DNA from: Stictocephala bisonia
Lineage: Eukaryota > Arthropoda > Insecta > Hemiptera > Membracidae
Assembly: GCA_035578905.1 (NCBI GenBank)
Contig: JAQJVL010002213.1
Span: 1-64,000 of the forward strand
Reading direction: 5' to 3'
DNA length: 64,000 nt
The position numbers and the translations under genes were made by a program. This document shows, one piece after another, positions 25,701-40,245 of the stretch (position 1 is its first letter; each line of letters starts with the position of its first letter). The notes below the pieces were generated by a model. The model saw nothing but the letters and a program-made list of their open reading frames with translations, did no database searches and was not told the DNA's origin.

Positions 25701-28700
25701 ACTCAAAGATCGCAAGATTGAAACTCAAAGATCGCAAGAATTTAAACTCAAAGATCGCAAGATTGAAACTCAATGATCACATGATTGAAACTCAAAGATC
25801 GCATGATTGAAACTCAAAGATAGCAAGATTGAAACTCAAAGATAGCAAGTTTAAAACTCAAAGATCGCAAGATTAAAACTCAAAGATCGAACGATTGAAA
25901 CTCAAAGATCGCAAGATTGAAACTCAAAGATCGAACGAGTGAAACTCAAGGATCGCAAGATTGAAACTCAAAGATCGCAAGATTGAAACTCAAAGATCGC
26001 AAGATTAAAACTCAAAGATCGCAAGATTGAAACTCAAAGATCGCAAGATTGAAACTCAAAGATCGCAAGATTGAAATTCAAAGATCGCAAGATTGAAACT
26101 CAAAGATCGCAAGATTGAAACTTAAAGATAGCAAGATTGAAACTCAAAGATCGCAAGATTGAAACTCAAAGATCACAAGTTTGAAACCAAAAGATTGCAA
26201 GATTAAAACTCAAATATCGCAAGATTAAAACTCAAAGATCGCAAGATTGAAATTTAGAGATCGCAAGATTGAAACTCAAAGAACGAACGATTGAAACTCA
26301 AAGATCGCAAGATTGAAACTCAAAGATCGCAAGAATTAAACTCAAAGATCGCAAGATTGAAACTCAAAGATCGCATGATTGAAACTCAAAGATCGCAAGA
26401 TTGAAACTCAAAGATAGCAAGATTGAAACTCAAAGATAGCAAGTTTGAAACTCAAAGATCGAATGATTGAAACTCAAAAAATCGCAAGATTGAAACTCAA
26501 AGATCACAAGATTGAAATTCAAAGATCGCAAGATTGAAACTTAAAGATCGAACAATTGAAACTCAAAGATCGCAAGATTGAAACTCAAAGATCGCAAGAT
26601 TGAAACTCAAAGATCGCAAGATTGAAACTCAAAGATCGCAAGATTGGAACTCAAAGATCGCAAAATTAAAACTCAAAGATCGCAAGATTGAAACTCAAAA
26701 ATGTCAAGATTGAAACTCAAAGATTGCAAGATTCAAACTCAAAGATAGCAAGATTGAATCTCAAAGATTGCAAGATTGAAACTTAAAGATTGCAAGATAA
26801 AAAACTCAAAGATCGCAAGATTAAAACTCAAAGATCGAACGATTGAAACTCAAAGATCGCAAGATTGAAACTCAAAGATCGAACGATTGAAACTCAAGGA
26901 TCGCAAGATTGAAACTCAAAGATCGCAAGATTAAAACTCAAAGATCGCAAGATTAAAACTCAAAGATCGCAAGATTGAAACTCAAAGATCGCAAGATTGA
27001 ACTTCAAAGATAGCAAGATTGAACCACAAAGATCGCAAGTTTAAAACTCAAAGATCGCAAAATTAAAACTCAAAGATGGCAAGATTGAAACTCAAAGATC
27101 GCAAGACTAAAACTCAAAGATCGTAAGATTTAAACTCAAAGATAGCAAGATTGAAACTCAAAGATAGCAAGTTTGAAACTCAAGATCACATGATTGAAAC
27201 TCAAAATATGCAAGATTGAAACTCAAAGATCACAAGATTAAAACCTCAAATATCGCAGGATTGAACTCAAAGATCGCAAGATTGAATCTCAAAGATTGAA
27301 AGATTGAAACTCAAAGATCGCAAGATTGAAACTCAAAGATCGAACGATTGAAACTCAAAGATCGCAAGATTGAAACTCAAAGATCGCAAGATTGAATCTT
27401 AAAGATCGCAAGATTGAAACTCAAAGATTGCAAGATTGAAACTAAAAGATCTCAAGATTGAAACTCAAAAATGGCAAGATTGAAACTCAAAGATTGCGAG
27501 ATTCAAACTCAAAGATAGCAAGATTTTAACTCAAAGATCGAAAGATTGAAACTTAAAGATTGCAATATTAAAACTCAAAGATCGCAAGATTGAAACTCAA
27601 AGATCGAAAGATAGAAACTCAAAGATGGCAAGATTGAAACTCAAAGATAGCAAGATTGAAACTCAAAGATAGCAAGATTCAAACTCAAAGATAGCAAGAT
27701 TGAATTTCAAGATAGCAAGTTTGAAACTAATAGAACGCAAGATTGAAACTCAAAGATCGCAAGATTGAAACTCAAAGATCGCAAGATTGAAACTCAAAGA
27801 TCATAAGATTAAAACTCAAAGATCGCAAGATTGAAACTCAAAGATCGCAAGATTGAAACTCGAAGATCGCAAGATTGAAATTCAAACATAGCAAGTTTGA
27901 AACTAAAAGATCGCAAGATTGAAACTCAAAGATCGCATGATTGAAACTCAAAGATCGCAAGATTTAAACTCATAGACGGCAAGATTGAAATTCAAAGATC
28001 GCAAGATTGAAACTCAAAGATTGCAAGAATAAAACTCAAAGATGGCAAGATTTAAACACAATTCGCAAGATTAAAACTCAAAGATGGCAAGATTGAAACT
28101 CAAAGATCGCAAGATTGAAACTCAAAGATCGCAAGAATAAAAACTCAAAGATCGCAAGATTGAAACTCAAAGATCGCATGATTGAAACTCAAAAGATCGC
28201 AAGATTGAAACTCAAAAGATAGCAAGATTGAAACTCAAAGATAGCAAGTTTGAAACTCAAAGATTGCAAGATTCAAACTCAAAGATAGCAAAATTGAATC
28301 TCAAAGATAGCAAGTTTGAAACTAATAGAACGCAAGATTGAAACTCAAAGATAGCAAGATTAAACCACAAAGATCGCAAGTTTAAAACTCATAGATCGCA
28401 AGATTCAAACTCAAAGATCGCAAGATTGAAACTCTAAGATCGCAAGAATGAAACTAAAAGATCGCAAGATTGAAACTCAAAGAATGCAAGATTCAAACTC
28501 AAAGATCACAAAATTAAACCTCAAATATCGCAGGATTGAACTCAAAGATCACAAGATTGAATCTTAAAGATTGCAAGATTAAAACTCAAAGATCGCAAGA
28601 TTGAAACTCAAAGATCGAACGATTGAAACTCAAAGATCGCAAGATTAAAACTCAAAGTTCGCAAGATTAAATCTCAAAGATCGCAAGATTGAAACTCAAA

Positions 28701-31560
28701 GATTGCAAGATTGAAACCCAAAGATCGCAAGATTGAAACTCAAAAATGGCAAGATTGAAACTCAAAGATTGCAAGATTCAAACTCAAAGATAGCAAGATT
28801 TTAACTCAAAGATCGAAAGATTGAAAACTTAAAGAATGCAATATTGAAACTCAAAGATCGCAAGATTGAAACTCAAAGATCAAAAGATAGAAACTCAAAG
28901 ATGGCAAGATTGAAACTCAAAGATAGCAAGATTGAAACTCAAAGATTGCAAGATTCAAACTCAAAGATAGCAAGATTGAATCTCAAAGATAGCAAGTTTG
29001 AAACTAATAGAACGCAAGATTGAAACTCAAAGATCGCAAGATTGAAACTCAAAGATCGCAAGATTGAAACTCAAAGATCACAAGATTGAAACTCAAAGAT
29101 CGCAAGATTGAAACTCAAAGATCGCAAGATTGAAACTCGAAGATCGCAAGATTGAAATTCAAACATAGCAAGTTTGAAACTAAAAGATCGCAAGATTGAA
29201 ACTCAAAGATCGCATGATTGAAACTCAAAGATCGCAAGATTTAAACTCATAGATGGCAAGATTGAAATTCAAAGATCGCAAGATTGAAACTCAAAGATCG
29301 CAAAAATAAAACTCAAAGATGGCAAGATTTAAACTCAATTCGCAAGATTAAAACTCAAAGATGGCAAGATTGAAACTCAAAGATCGCAAGATTGAAACTC
29401 AAAGATCGCAAGAATTAAACTCAAAGATCGCAAGATTGAAACTCAAAGATCGCATGATTGAAACTCAAAGATCGCAAGATTGAAACTCAAAGATAGCAAG
29501 ATTGAAACTCAAAGATAGCAAGTTTGAAACTCAAAGATCGCATGATTAAAACTCAAAAATCGCAAGATTGAAACTCAAAGATCACAAGATTGAAATTCAA
29601 AGATCGCAAGATTGAAACTCAAAGATCAAACGATTGAAACTCAAAGATCGCAAGATTGAAACTCAAAGATCACAAGATTGAAACTCAAAGATCGAAGGAT
29701 TGAAACTCAAAGAATGCAGAATTGAAACTCAAAGATCGCAAGATTGAGACTCAAAGATCGCATGATTGAAACTCAAAAATCGCAAGATTGAAACTCAAAG
29801 ATCACAAGATTGAAATTCAAAGATCGCAAGATTGAAACTCAAAGATCAAACGATTGAATCTCAAAGATCGCAAGATTGAAACTCAAAGATCGCAAGATTG
29901 AAACTCAAAGATCGCAAGATTGAAACTCAAAGATCGCAAGATTTAAACTAAAAAATAGCAAGATTGAAACTCAAAGATCTCAAGATTGAAACTAAAAGAT
30001 CGCAAGATTGAAAATCAAAGAACGCAAGAATGAGACCCAAAGATCGCAAGATTGAATTTCAAAGATCGAAGGATTGAAACTCAAAGAATGCAGGATTGAA
30101 ACTTAAAGATCGCAAGATTGAAACTCAAAGATCGCAAGATTTAAACTCAAAGATCACAAGATTGAAACTCAAAGATCGCAAGATTGAAACTCAAAGATCG
30201 CAAAATTGATACTCAAAGATCGCAAGATTGAAACTCAAAAATGGCAAGATTGAAACTCAAAGATTGCAAGATTCAAACTCAAAGATAGCAAGATTGAATC
30301 TCAAAGATAGCAAGTTTGAAACTAAAAGATCGCAAGATTGAAACTCAAAGATCGCAAGATTGAAACTCAAAGATCGCAAGATTGAAACTCAAAGATCACA
30401 AGATTGAAACTCAAAGATCGCAAGATTGAAACTCAAAGATCGCAAGATTGAAACTCGAAGATCGCAAGATTGAAATTAAAAGATAGCAAGTTTGAAACTA
30501 AAAGATCGCAAGATTGAAACTCAAAGATCGCATGATTGAAACTCAAAGATCGCAAGATTTAAACTCATAGATGGCAAGATTGAAATTCAAAGATCGCAAG
30601 ATTGAAACTCAAAGATCGCAAGAATAAAACTCAAAGATGGCAAGATTTAAACTCAATTCGCAAGATTAAAACTCAAAGATGGCAAGATTGAAACTCAAAG
30701 ATCGCAAGATTAAACCTCAAAGATCGCAAGAATTAAACTCAAAGATCGCAAGATTGAAACTCAATGATCGCATGATTGAAACTCAAAGATCGCATGATTA
30801 AAACTCAAAAATTGCAAGATTGAAACTCAAAGATCACAAGATTGAAATTCAAAGATCGCAAGATTGAAACTCAAAGATCGAACGATTGAAACTCAAAGAT
30901 CGCAAGATTGAAACTCAAAGATCGCAAGATTGAAACTCAAAGATCGCAAGATTGAAACTCAAAGATCGCAAGATTGAAACCCAAAGATCGCAAAATTGAA
31001 ACTCAAAGATCGCAAGATTGAAACTCAAAATGGCAAGATTGAAACTCAAAGATTGCAAGATTCAAACTCAAAGATAGCAAGATTGAATCTCAAAGATTGC
31101 AAGATTCAAACTTAAAGATAGCAAGATTGAAACTCAAAGATCGCAAGATTAAATTTAAAGATCGAACAATTGAAACTCAAAGATCGCAAGATTGAAACTC
31201 AAAAATCGAACGATTGAAACTTAAGGATCGCAAGATTGAAACTCAAAGATCGCAAGATTGAAACTCAAAGATAGCAAGATTGAAACTCAAAGATCGCAAG
31301 ATTGAAACTCAAAGATCGCAAGATTGAAACTTAAAGATCGCAAGATTTAAAGTCAAAGATCGCAAGATTGAATCTCAAAGATTGCAAGATTGAAACTTAA
31401 AGATTGCAAGATTGAATCTCAAAGATTGCAAGATTGAAACTTAAAGATAGCAAGTTTGAAACTCAAAGATCGCATGATTGAATTTCAAAAATCGCAAGAT
31501 TGAAACTCAAAGATCACAAGATTGAAATTCAAAGATCGCAAGATTGAAACTCAAAGATCG
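22761..31560 (+). repeat. 22-bp satellite array, irregular, with a long-range duplicated block
   Basis: Clean head-to-tail monomers. The CTAATAGAAC marker pair at 22,977 and 23,658 (681 bp apart) recurs at 28,322 and 29,003 (also 681 bp), so 22.8-24.7 kb and 28.2-30.1 kb are copies at an offset of 5,345 bp. By the AATGCAGAATTG marker (24,234 and 29,712) the offset has grown to 5,478 bp, a difference of 133 bp or about six monomers. The same block appears a third time at 39.4-41.3 kb. No gene-like sequence is present. Confidence 0.92.
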
Positions 31561-31884
31561 AACGATTGAACCACAAAGATCGCAAGTTTAAAACTCAAAG
31601 ATCGCAAGATTCAAACTCAAAGATCACAAGATTGAAACTCAAAGATCGCAAGAATGAATCCCAAAGAGCGCAAGAATGAAAAGAAAAGATCGCAATATTG
31701 AATCTCAAAGAATGCAAGATTGAAACTCAAAGATCACAAGATTAAACCTCAAATATCGCAGGATTGAACTCAAAGATCGCAAGATTGAATCTTAAAGATT
31801 GCAAGATTGAAACTCAAAGATCGCAGGATTGAAACTCAAAGATCGAACGATTGAAACTCAAAGATCGCAAGACTGAAACTCAAA
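31561..31884 (+). repeat. 22-bp satellite, tail end of an HOR unit
   Basis: This carries the ordered markers found just upstream of the 20-bp marker monomer in every later unit: GAACCACAAAG, AATGAATCCCAAAGAGCGC, AATGAAAAGAAAAG (AAGAAAAGAT at 31,681) and AACCTCAAATATCGCAGG. It therefore represents the 3' part of an incomplete HOR unit. Confidence 0.85.
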
Positions 31885-34454
31885 GATCAAGATTGAATCT
31901 CAAAGATCGCAAGATTGAAACTCAAAGATTGCAAGATTGAAACTCAAAGATCGCAAGATTGAAACTCAAAAATGGTAAGATTGAAACTCAAAGATTGCAA
32001 GATTCAAACTCAAAGATAGCAAGATATTAACTCAAAGATTGAAAGATTGGAACTTAAAGATTGCAATATTAAAACTCAAAGATCGCAAGATTGAAACTCA
32101 AAGATCGAAAGATAGAAACTCAAAGATGGCAAGATTGAGACTCAAAGATAGCAGGATTGGAACTCAAATATCGCAAGATGGATACTTAAAGATCGCAAGA
32201 TTGAAACTCAAAGATCGCAAGAATGAAACCCAAAGATCGCAAGATTGAAACTCCAAGATGGCAAGATTAAAACTCAAAGATCGCAAGATTGAAACAAAAA
32301 TATCGCAAGATTGAAATTCAAAGATCGCAAGATTGAAATTCAAAGATCGCAAGATTGAAACTCAAAGATCTCAAGATTGAAACTCAAAGATCGCAAGATT
32401 GAAACTCAAAGATCGCAAGACTTAAACCAAAAAATAGCAAGATTGAAACTAAAAGATCTCAAGATTGAAACTAAAAGATCGCAAGATTGAAACTCAAAGA
32501 TCGCAAGATTGAAACTTAAAGATAGCAAGATTGAAACTCAAAGATCGCAAGATTGAAACTCAAAGATCACAAGTTTGAAACCAAAAGATTACAAGATTAA
32601 AACTCAAATATCGCAAGATTAAAACTCAAAGATCGCAAGATTGAAATTTAGAGATCGCAAGATTGAAACTCAAAGAACGAACGATTGAAACTCAAAGATC
32701 GCAAGATTGAAACTCAAAGATCGCAAGAATTAAACTCAAAGATCGCAAGATTGAAACTCAAAGATCGCATGATTGAAACTCAAAGATCGCAAGATTGAAA
32801 CTCAAAGATAGCAAGATTGAAACTCAAAGATAGCAAGTTTGAAACTCAAAGATCGCATGATTGAAACTCAAAAATCGCAAGATTGAAACTCAAAGATCAC
32901 AAGATTGAAATTCAAAGATCGCAAGATTGAAACTTAAAGATTGAACTATTGAAACTCAAAGATCGCAAGATTGAAACTCAAAGATCGCAAGATTGAAACT
33001 CAAAGATCGCAAGATTAAAACTCAAAGATCGCAAGATTGGAACTCAAAGATCGCAAGATTAAAACTCAAAGATCGCAAGATTAAAACTCAAAATGTCAAG
33101 ATTGAAACTCAAAGATTGCAAGATTTAAACTCAAAGATAGCAAGATTGAATCTCAAAGATTGCAAGATTGAAACTTAAAGATTGCAAGATTAAAACTCAA
33201 AGATCGCAAGATTAAAACTCAAAGATCGAACGATTGAAACTCAAAGATCGCAAGATTGAAACTCAAAGATCGAACGATTGAAACTCAAGGATCGCAAGAT
33301 TGAAACTCAAAGATCGCAAGATTTAAACTCAAAGATCGCAAGATTGAAACTCAAAGATCGCAAGATTGAAACTCAAAGATCGCAAGATTGAACTTCAAAG
33401 ATAGCAAGATTGAACCACAAAGATCGCAAGTTTAAAAATCAAAAATCGCAAAATTAAAACTAAAAGATGGCAAGATTGAAACTCAAAGATCGCAAGACTA
33501 AAACTCAAAGATCGTAAGATTTAAAATCAAAGATTGCAAGATTGAATCTCAAATATCGCAAGATTTAAACTCAAAGATAGCAAGATTGAAACTCAAAGAT
33601 AGCAAGTTTGAAACTCAAAGATCGCATGATTGAAACTCAAAAATCGCAAGATTGAAACTCAAAGATCACAAGATTGAAATTCAAAGATCGCAAGATTGAA
33701 ACTCAAAGATCGCAAGATTGAAACCAAAAGATCACAAGATTAAAACTAAAATATCGCAAGATTGAAACTCAAAGATCGCAAGATTGAAACTCAAAGATCG
33801 CAAGATTGAAACTCAAAGATAGCAAGATTGAACCACAAAGATCGCAAGTTTTAAACTCAAAGATCGCAAAATTGAAACTCAAAGATGGCAAGATTGAAAC
33901 TCAAAGATCGCAAGACTGAAACTCAAAGATCGCAAGATTTAAAATCAAAGATTGCAAGATTGAAACTCAAAGATCGCAAGATTTAAACTCAAAGATAGCA
34001 AGATTGAAACTCAAAGATAGCAAGTTTGAAACTCAAAGATCGCATGATTGAAATTAAAAAATCGCAAGATTGAAACTCAAAGATCACAAGATTGAAATTC
34101 AAAGATCGCAAGATTGAAACTCAAAGATAGCAAGATTGAAACACAAAGATCGCAAGTTTAAAACTCAAAGATCGCAAGATTCAAACTCAAAGATCACAAG
34201 ATTGAAACTCAAAGATCGCAAGAATGAATCCCAAAGAGCGCAAGAATGAAAAGAAAAGATCGCAATATTGAATCTCAAAGAATGCAAGATTGAAACTCAA
34301 AGATCACAAGATTAAACCTCAAATATCGCAGGATTGAACTCAAAGATCGCAAGATTGAATCTTAAAGATTGCAAGATTGAAACTCAAAGATCGCAGGATT
34401 GAAACTCAAAGATCGAACGATTGAAACTCAAAGATCGCAAGACTGAAACTCAAA
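31885..34454 (+). repeat. Higher-order repeat unit, 2,570 bp (117 monomers)
   Basis: The phase is set on the 20-bp marker monomer GATCAAGATTGAATCTC, which has lost two bases (GC) from GATCGCAAG. The next marker is at 34,455, exactly 2,570 bp on, and AAGAAAAGAT at 31,681 and 34,251 gives the same spacing. 117 x 22 is 2,574, and the four missing bases are accounted for by the marker (-2), GATTGAACTC (-1) and CTCAAAATGTCAAG (-1). The unit contains a 32,039-32,352 block (GAAAGATTGGAAC, GCAGGATTGG, GATGGATAC, GAAACAAAAATATCGC) that is missing from the next two units. Confidence 0.9.
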
Positions 34455-36758
34455 GATCAAGATTGAATCTCAAAGATCGCAAGATTGAAACTCAAAGATT
34501 GCAAGATTGAAACTCAAAGATCGCAAGATTTAAACTCATAGACGGCAAGATTGAAATTCAAAGATCGCAAGATTGAAACTCAAAGATTGCAAGAATAAAA
34601 CTCAAAGATGGCAAGATTTAAACACAATTCGCAAGATTAAAACTCAAAGATGGCAAGATTGAAACTCAAAGATCTCAAGATTGAAACTCAAAGATCGCAA
34701 GATTGAAACTCAAAGATCGCAAGACTTAAACCAAAAAATAGCAAGATTGAAACTAAAAGATCTCAAGATTGAAACTAAAAGATCGCAAGATTGAAACTCA
34801 AAGATCGCAAGATTGAAACTTAAAGATAGCAAGATTGAAACTCAAAGATCGCAAGATTGAAACTCAAAGATCACAAGTTTGAAACCAAAAGATTACAAGA
34901 TTAAAACTCAAATATCGCAAGATTAAAACTCAAAGATCGCAAGATTGAAATTTAGAGATCGCAAGATTGAAACTCAAAGAACGAACGATTGAAACTCAAA
35001 GATCGCAAGATTGAAACTCAAAGATCGCAAGAATTAAACTCAAAGATCGCAAGATTGAAACTCAAAGATCGCATGATTGAAACTCAAAGATCGCAAGATT
35101 GAAACTCAAAGATAGCAAGATTGAAACTCAAAGATAGCAAGTTTGAAACTCAAAGATCGCATGATTGAAACTCAAAAATCGCAAGATTGAAACTCAAAGA
35201 TCACAAGATTGAAATTCAAAGATCGCAAGATTGAAACTTAAAGATTGAACTATTGAAACTCAAAGATCGCAAGATTGAAACTCAAAGATCGCAAGATTGA
35301 AACTCAAAGATCGCAAGATTAAAACTCAAAGATCGCAAGATTGGAACTCAAAGATCGCAAGATTAAAACTCAAAGATCGCAAGATTAAAACTCAAAATGT
35401 CAAGATTGAAACTCAAAGATTGCAAGATTTAAACTCAAAGATAGCAAGATTGAATCTCAAAGATTGCAAGATTGAAACTTAAAGATTGCAAGATTAAAAC
35501 TCAAAGATCGCAAGATTAAAACTCAAAGATCGAACGATTGAAACTCAAAGATCGCAAGATTGAAACTCAAAGATCGAACGATTGAAACTCAAGGATCGCA
35601 AGATTGAAACTCAAAGATCGCAAGATTTAAACTCAAAGATCGCAAGATTGAAACTCAAAGATCGCAAGATTGAAACTCAAAGATCGCAAGATTGAACTTC
35701 AAAGATAGCAAGATTGAACCACAAAGATCGCAAGTTTAAAACTCAAAGATCGCAAAATTAAAACTCAAAGATGGCAAGATTGAAACTCAAAGATCGCAAG
35801 ACTAAAACTCAAAGATCGTAAGATTTAAAATCAAAGATTGCAAGATTGAATCTCAAATATCGCAAGATTTAAACTCAAAGATAGCAAGATTGAAACTCAA
35901 AGATAGCAAGTTTGAAACTCAAAGATCACAGGATTGAAACTCAAAAATCGCAAGATTGAAACTCAAAGATCACAAGATTGAAATTCAAAGATCGCAAGAT
36001 TGAAACTCAAAGATCGCAAGATTGAAACCAAAAGATCACAAGATTAAAACTAAAATATCGCAAGATTGAAACTCAAAGATCGCAAGATTGAAACTCAAAG
36101 ATCGCAAGATTGAAACTCAAAGATAGCAAGATTGAACCACAAAGATCGCAAGTTTAAAACTCAAAGATCGCAAAATTAAAACTCAAAGATGGCAAGATTG
36201 AAACTCAAAGATCGCAAGACTGAAACTCAAAGATCGTAAGATTTAAAATCAAAGATTGCAAGATTGAATCTCAAAGATCGCAAGATTTAAACTCAAAGAT
36301 AGCAAGATTGAAACTCAAAGATAGCAAGTTTGAAACTCAAAGATCGCATGATTGAAATTAAAAAATCGCAAGATTGAAACTCAAAGATCACAAGATTGAA
36401 ATTCAAAGATCGCAAGATTGAAACTCAAAGATAGCAAGATTGAACCACAAAGATCGCAAGTTTAAAACTCAAAGATCGCAAGATTCAAACTCAAAGATCA
36501 CAAGATTGAAACTCAAAGATCGCAAGAATGAATCCCAAAGAGCGCAAGAATGAAAAGAAAAGATCGCAATATTGAATCTCAAAGAATGCAAGATTGAAAC
36601 TCAAAGATCACAAGATTAAACCTCAAATATCGCAGGATTGAACTCAAAGATCGCAAGATTGAATCTTAAAGATTGCAAGATTGAAACTCAAAGATCGCAG
36701 GATTGAAACTCAAAGATCGAACGATTGAAACTCAAAGATCGCAAGACTGAAACTCAAA
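34455..36758 (+). repeat. Higher-order repeat unit, 2,304 bp (105 monomers)
   Basis: Same unit type as the preceding one. The block after the marker is replaced by one containing CATAGACGG and the short monomer AAACACAATTCGC. The length is 105 x 22 - 6: the four bases missing in the 2,570-bp form plus two more lost in AAACACAATTCGC. The change of 266 bp is therefore 12 monomers plus that 2-bp loss. Confidence 0.9.
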
Positions 36759-39062
36759 GATCAAGATTGAATCTCAAAGATCGCAAGATTGAAACTCAAA
36801 GATTGCAAGATTGAAACTCAAAGATCGCAAGATTTAAACTCATAGACGGCAAGATTGAAATTCAAAGATCGCAAGATTGAAACTCAAAGATTGCAAGAAT
36901 AAAACTCAAAGATGGCAAGATTTAAACACAATTCGCAAGATTAAAACTCAAAGATGGCAAGATTGAAACTCAAAGATCTCAAGATTGAAACTCAAAGATC
37001 GCAAGATTGAAACTCAAAGATCGCAAGACTTAAACCAAAAAATAGCAAGATTGAAACTAAAAGATCTCAAGATTGAAACTAAAAGATCGCAAGATTGAAA
37101 CTCAAAGATCGCAAGATTGAAACTTAAAGATAGCAAGATTGAAACTCAAAGATCGCAAGATTGAAACTCAAAGATCACAAGTTTGAAACCAAAAGATTAC
37201 AAGATTAAAACTCAAATATCGCAAGATTAAAACTCAAAGATCGCAAGATTGAAATTTAGAGATCGCAAGATTGAAACTCAAAGAACGAACGATTGAAACT
37301 CAAAGATCGCAAGATTGAAACTCAAAGATCGCAAGAATTAAACTCAAAGATCGCAAGATTGAAACTCAAAGATCGCATGATTGAAACTCAAAGATCGCAA
37401 GATTGAAACTCAAAGATAGCAAGATTGAAACTCAAAGATAGCAAGTTTGAAACTCAAAGATCGCATGATTGAAACTCAAAAATCGCAAGATTGAAACTCA
37501 AAGATCACAAGATTGAAATTCAAAGATCGCAAGATTGAAACTTAAAGATTGAACTATTGAAACTCAAAGATCGCAAGATTAAAACTCAAAGATTGCAAGA
37601 TTGAAACTCAAAGATCGCAAGATTAAAACTCAAAGATCGCAAGATTGCAGTTCAAAGATCGCAAGATTAAAACTCAAAGATCGCAAGATTAAAACTCAAA
37701 ATGTCAAGATTGAAACTCAAAGATTGCAAGATTTAAACTCAAAGATAGCAAGATTGAATCTCAAAGATTGCAAGATTGAAACTTAAAGATTGCAAGATTA
37801 AAACTCAAAGATCGCAAGATTAAAACTCAAAGATCGAACGATTGAAACTCAAAGATCGCAAGATTGAAACTCAAAGATCGAACGATTGAAACTCAAGGAT
37901 CGCAAGATTGAAACTCAAAGATCGCAAGATTTAAACTCAAAGATCGCAAGATTGAAACTCAAAGATCGCAAGATTGAAACTCAAAGATCGCAAGATTGAA
38001 CTTCAAAGATAGCAAGATTGAACCACAAAGATCGCAAGTTTAAAACTCAAAGATCGCAAAATTAAAACTCAAAGATGGCAAGATTGAAACTCAAAGATCG
38101 CAAGACTAAAACTCAAAGATCGTAAGATTTAAAATCAAAGATTGCAAGATTGAATCTCAAATATCGCAAGATTTAAACTCAAAGATAGCAAGATTGAAAC
38201 TCAAAGATAGCAAGTTTGAAACTCAAAGATCACATGATTGAAACTCAAAAATCGCAAGATTAAAACTCAAAGATCACAAGATTGAAATTAAAAGATCGCA
38301 AGATTGAAACTCAAAGATCGCAAGATTGAAACCAAAAGATCACAAGATTAAAACTAAAATATCGCATGATTGAAACTCAAAGATCGCAAGAATGAAACTA
38401 AAAGATCGCAAGATTGAAACTCAAAGATAGCAAGATTGAACCACTAAGATCGCAAGTTTAAAACTCAAAGATCGCAAAATTAAAACTCAAAGATGGCAAG
38501 ATTGAAACTCAAAGATCGCAAGACTGAAACTCAAAGATCGTAAGATTTAAAATCAAAGATTGCAAGATTGAATCTCAAAGATCGCAAGATTTAAACTCAA
38601 AGATAGCAAGATTGAAACTCAAAGATAGCAAGTTTGAAACTCAAAGATCGCATGATTGAAATTAAAAAATCGCAAGATTGAAACTCAAAGATCACAAGAT
38701 TGAAATTCAAAGATCGCAAGATTGAAACTCAAAGATAGCAAGATTGAACCACAAAGATCGCAAGTTTAAAACTCAAAGATCGCAAGATTCAAACTCAAAG
38801 ATCACAAGATTGAAACTCAAAGATCGCAAGAATGAATCCCAAAGAGCGCAAGAATGAAAAGAAAAGATCGCAATATTGAATCTCAAAGAATGCAAGATTG
38901 AAACTCAAAGATCACAAGATTAAACCTCAAATATCGCAGGATTGAACTCAAAGATCGCAAGATTGAATCTTAAAGATTGCAAGATTGAAACTCAAAGATC
39001 GCAGGATTGAAACTCAAAGATCGAACGATTGAAACTCAAAGATCGCAAGACTGAAACTCAAA
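36759..39062 (+). repeat. Higher-order repeat unit, 2,304 bp, second tandem copy
   Basis: It has the same length and variant order as the unit before it, and by eye differs at only about a dozen positions, roughly 99% identity. Examples are GATTGCAGTTC at 37,645 for GATTGGAACTC, GATCACATGATTG at 38,228 for GATCACAGGATTG, and GAACCACTAAG near 38,440 for GAACCACAAAG. This near identity against the wide monomer-to-monomer variation inside each unit shows a recent tandem duplication of the whole unit. Confidence 0.9.
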
Positions 39063-40245
39063 GATCAAGATTGAATCTCAAAGATCGCAAGATTGAAACT
39101 CAAAGATTGCAAGATTGAAACTCAAAGATCGCAAGATTTAAACTCATAGACGGCAAGATTGAAATTCAAAGATCGCAAGATTGAAACTCAAAGATTGCAA
39201 GAATAAAACTCAAAGATGGCAAGATTTAAACACAATTCGCAAGATTAAAACTCAAAGATGGCAAGATTGAAACTCAAAGATCGCAAGATTGAAACTCAAA
39301 GTTCTTAAGAATTAAACTCAAAGATCGCAAGATTGAAACTCAAAGATCGCATGATTGAAACTCAAAGATCGCAAGATTGAAACTCAAAGATAGTAAGATT
39401 GAAACTCAAAGATAGCAAGTTTGAAACTCAAAGATTGCAAGATTCAAACTCAAAGATAGCAAAATTGAATCTCAAAGATAGCAAGTTTGAAACTAATAGA
39501 ACGCAAGATTGAAACTCAAAGATAGCAAGATTAAACCACAAAGATCGCAAGTTTAAAACTCATAGATCGCAAGATTCAAACTCAAAGATCGCAAGATTGA
39601 AACTCAAAGATCGCAAGAATGAAACTAAAAGATCGCAAGATTGAAACTCAAAGAATGCAAGATTGAAAGTCAAAGATCACAACATTAAACCTCAAATATC
39701 GCAGGATTGAACTCAAAGATCGCAAGATTGAATCTTAAAGATTGCAAGATTGAAACTCAAAGATCGCAAGATTGAAACTCAAAGATCGAACGATTAAAAC
39801 TCAAAGATCGCAAGATTAAAACTCAAAGTTCGCAAGATTAAATCTCAAAGATCGCAAGATTGAAACTCAAAGATTGCAAGATTGAAACTCAAAGATCGCA
39901 AGATTGAAACTCAAAAATGGCAAGATTGAAACTCAAAGATTGCAAGATTCAAACTCAAAGATAGCAAGATTTTAACTCAAAGATCGAAAGATTGAAACTT
40001 AAAGAATGCAATATTGAAACTCAAAGATCGCAAGATTGAAACTCAAAGATCAAAAGATAGAAACTCAAAGATGGCAAGATTGAAACTCAAAGATAGCAAG
40101 ATTGAAACTCAAAGATTGCAAGATTCAAACTCAAAGATAGCAAGATTGAATCTCAAAGATAGCAAGTTTGAAACTAATAGAACGCAAGATTGAAACTCAA
40201 AGATCGCAAGATTGAAACTCAAAGATCGCAAGATTGAAACTCAAA
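39063..40245 (+). repeat. 22-bp satellite: partial HOR copy followed by a switch to another block
   Basis: From 39,063 to about 39,290 the sequence is the start of a fourth 2,304-type unit. It then switches to the block also found at 28.1-30.1 kb (CTAATAGAAC at 39,493 and 40,183, offset about 11,170-11,180 bp from 28,322 and 29,003). The switch falls within a run of near-consensus monomers around 39,270-39,310, where a unique variant AAAGTTCTTAAGAATTAAAC lies. Confidence 0.85.
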
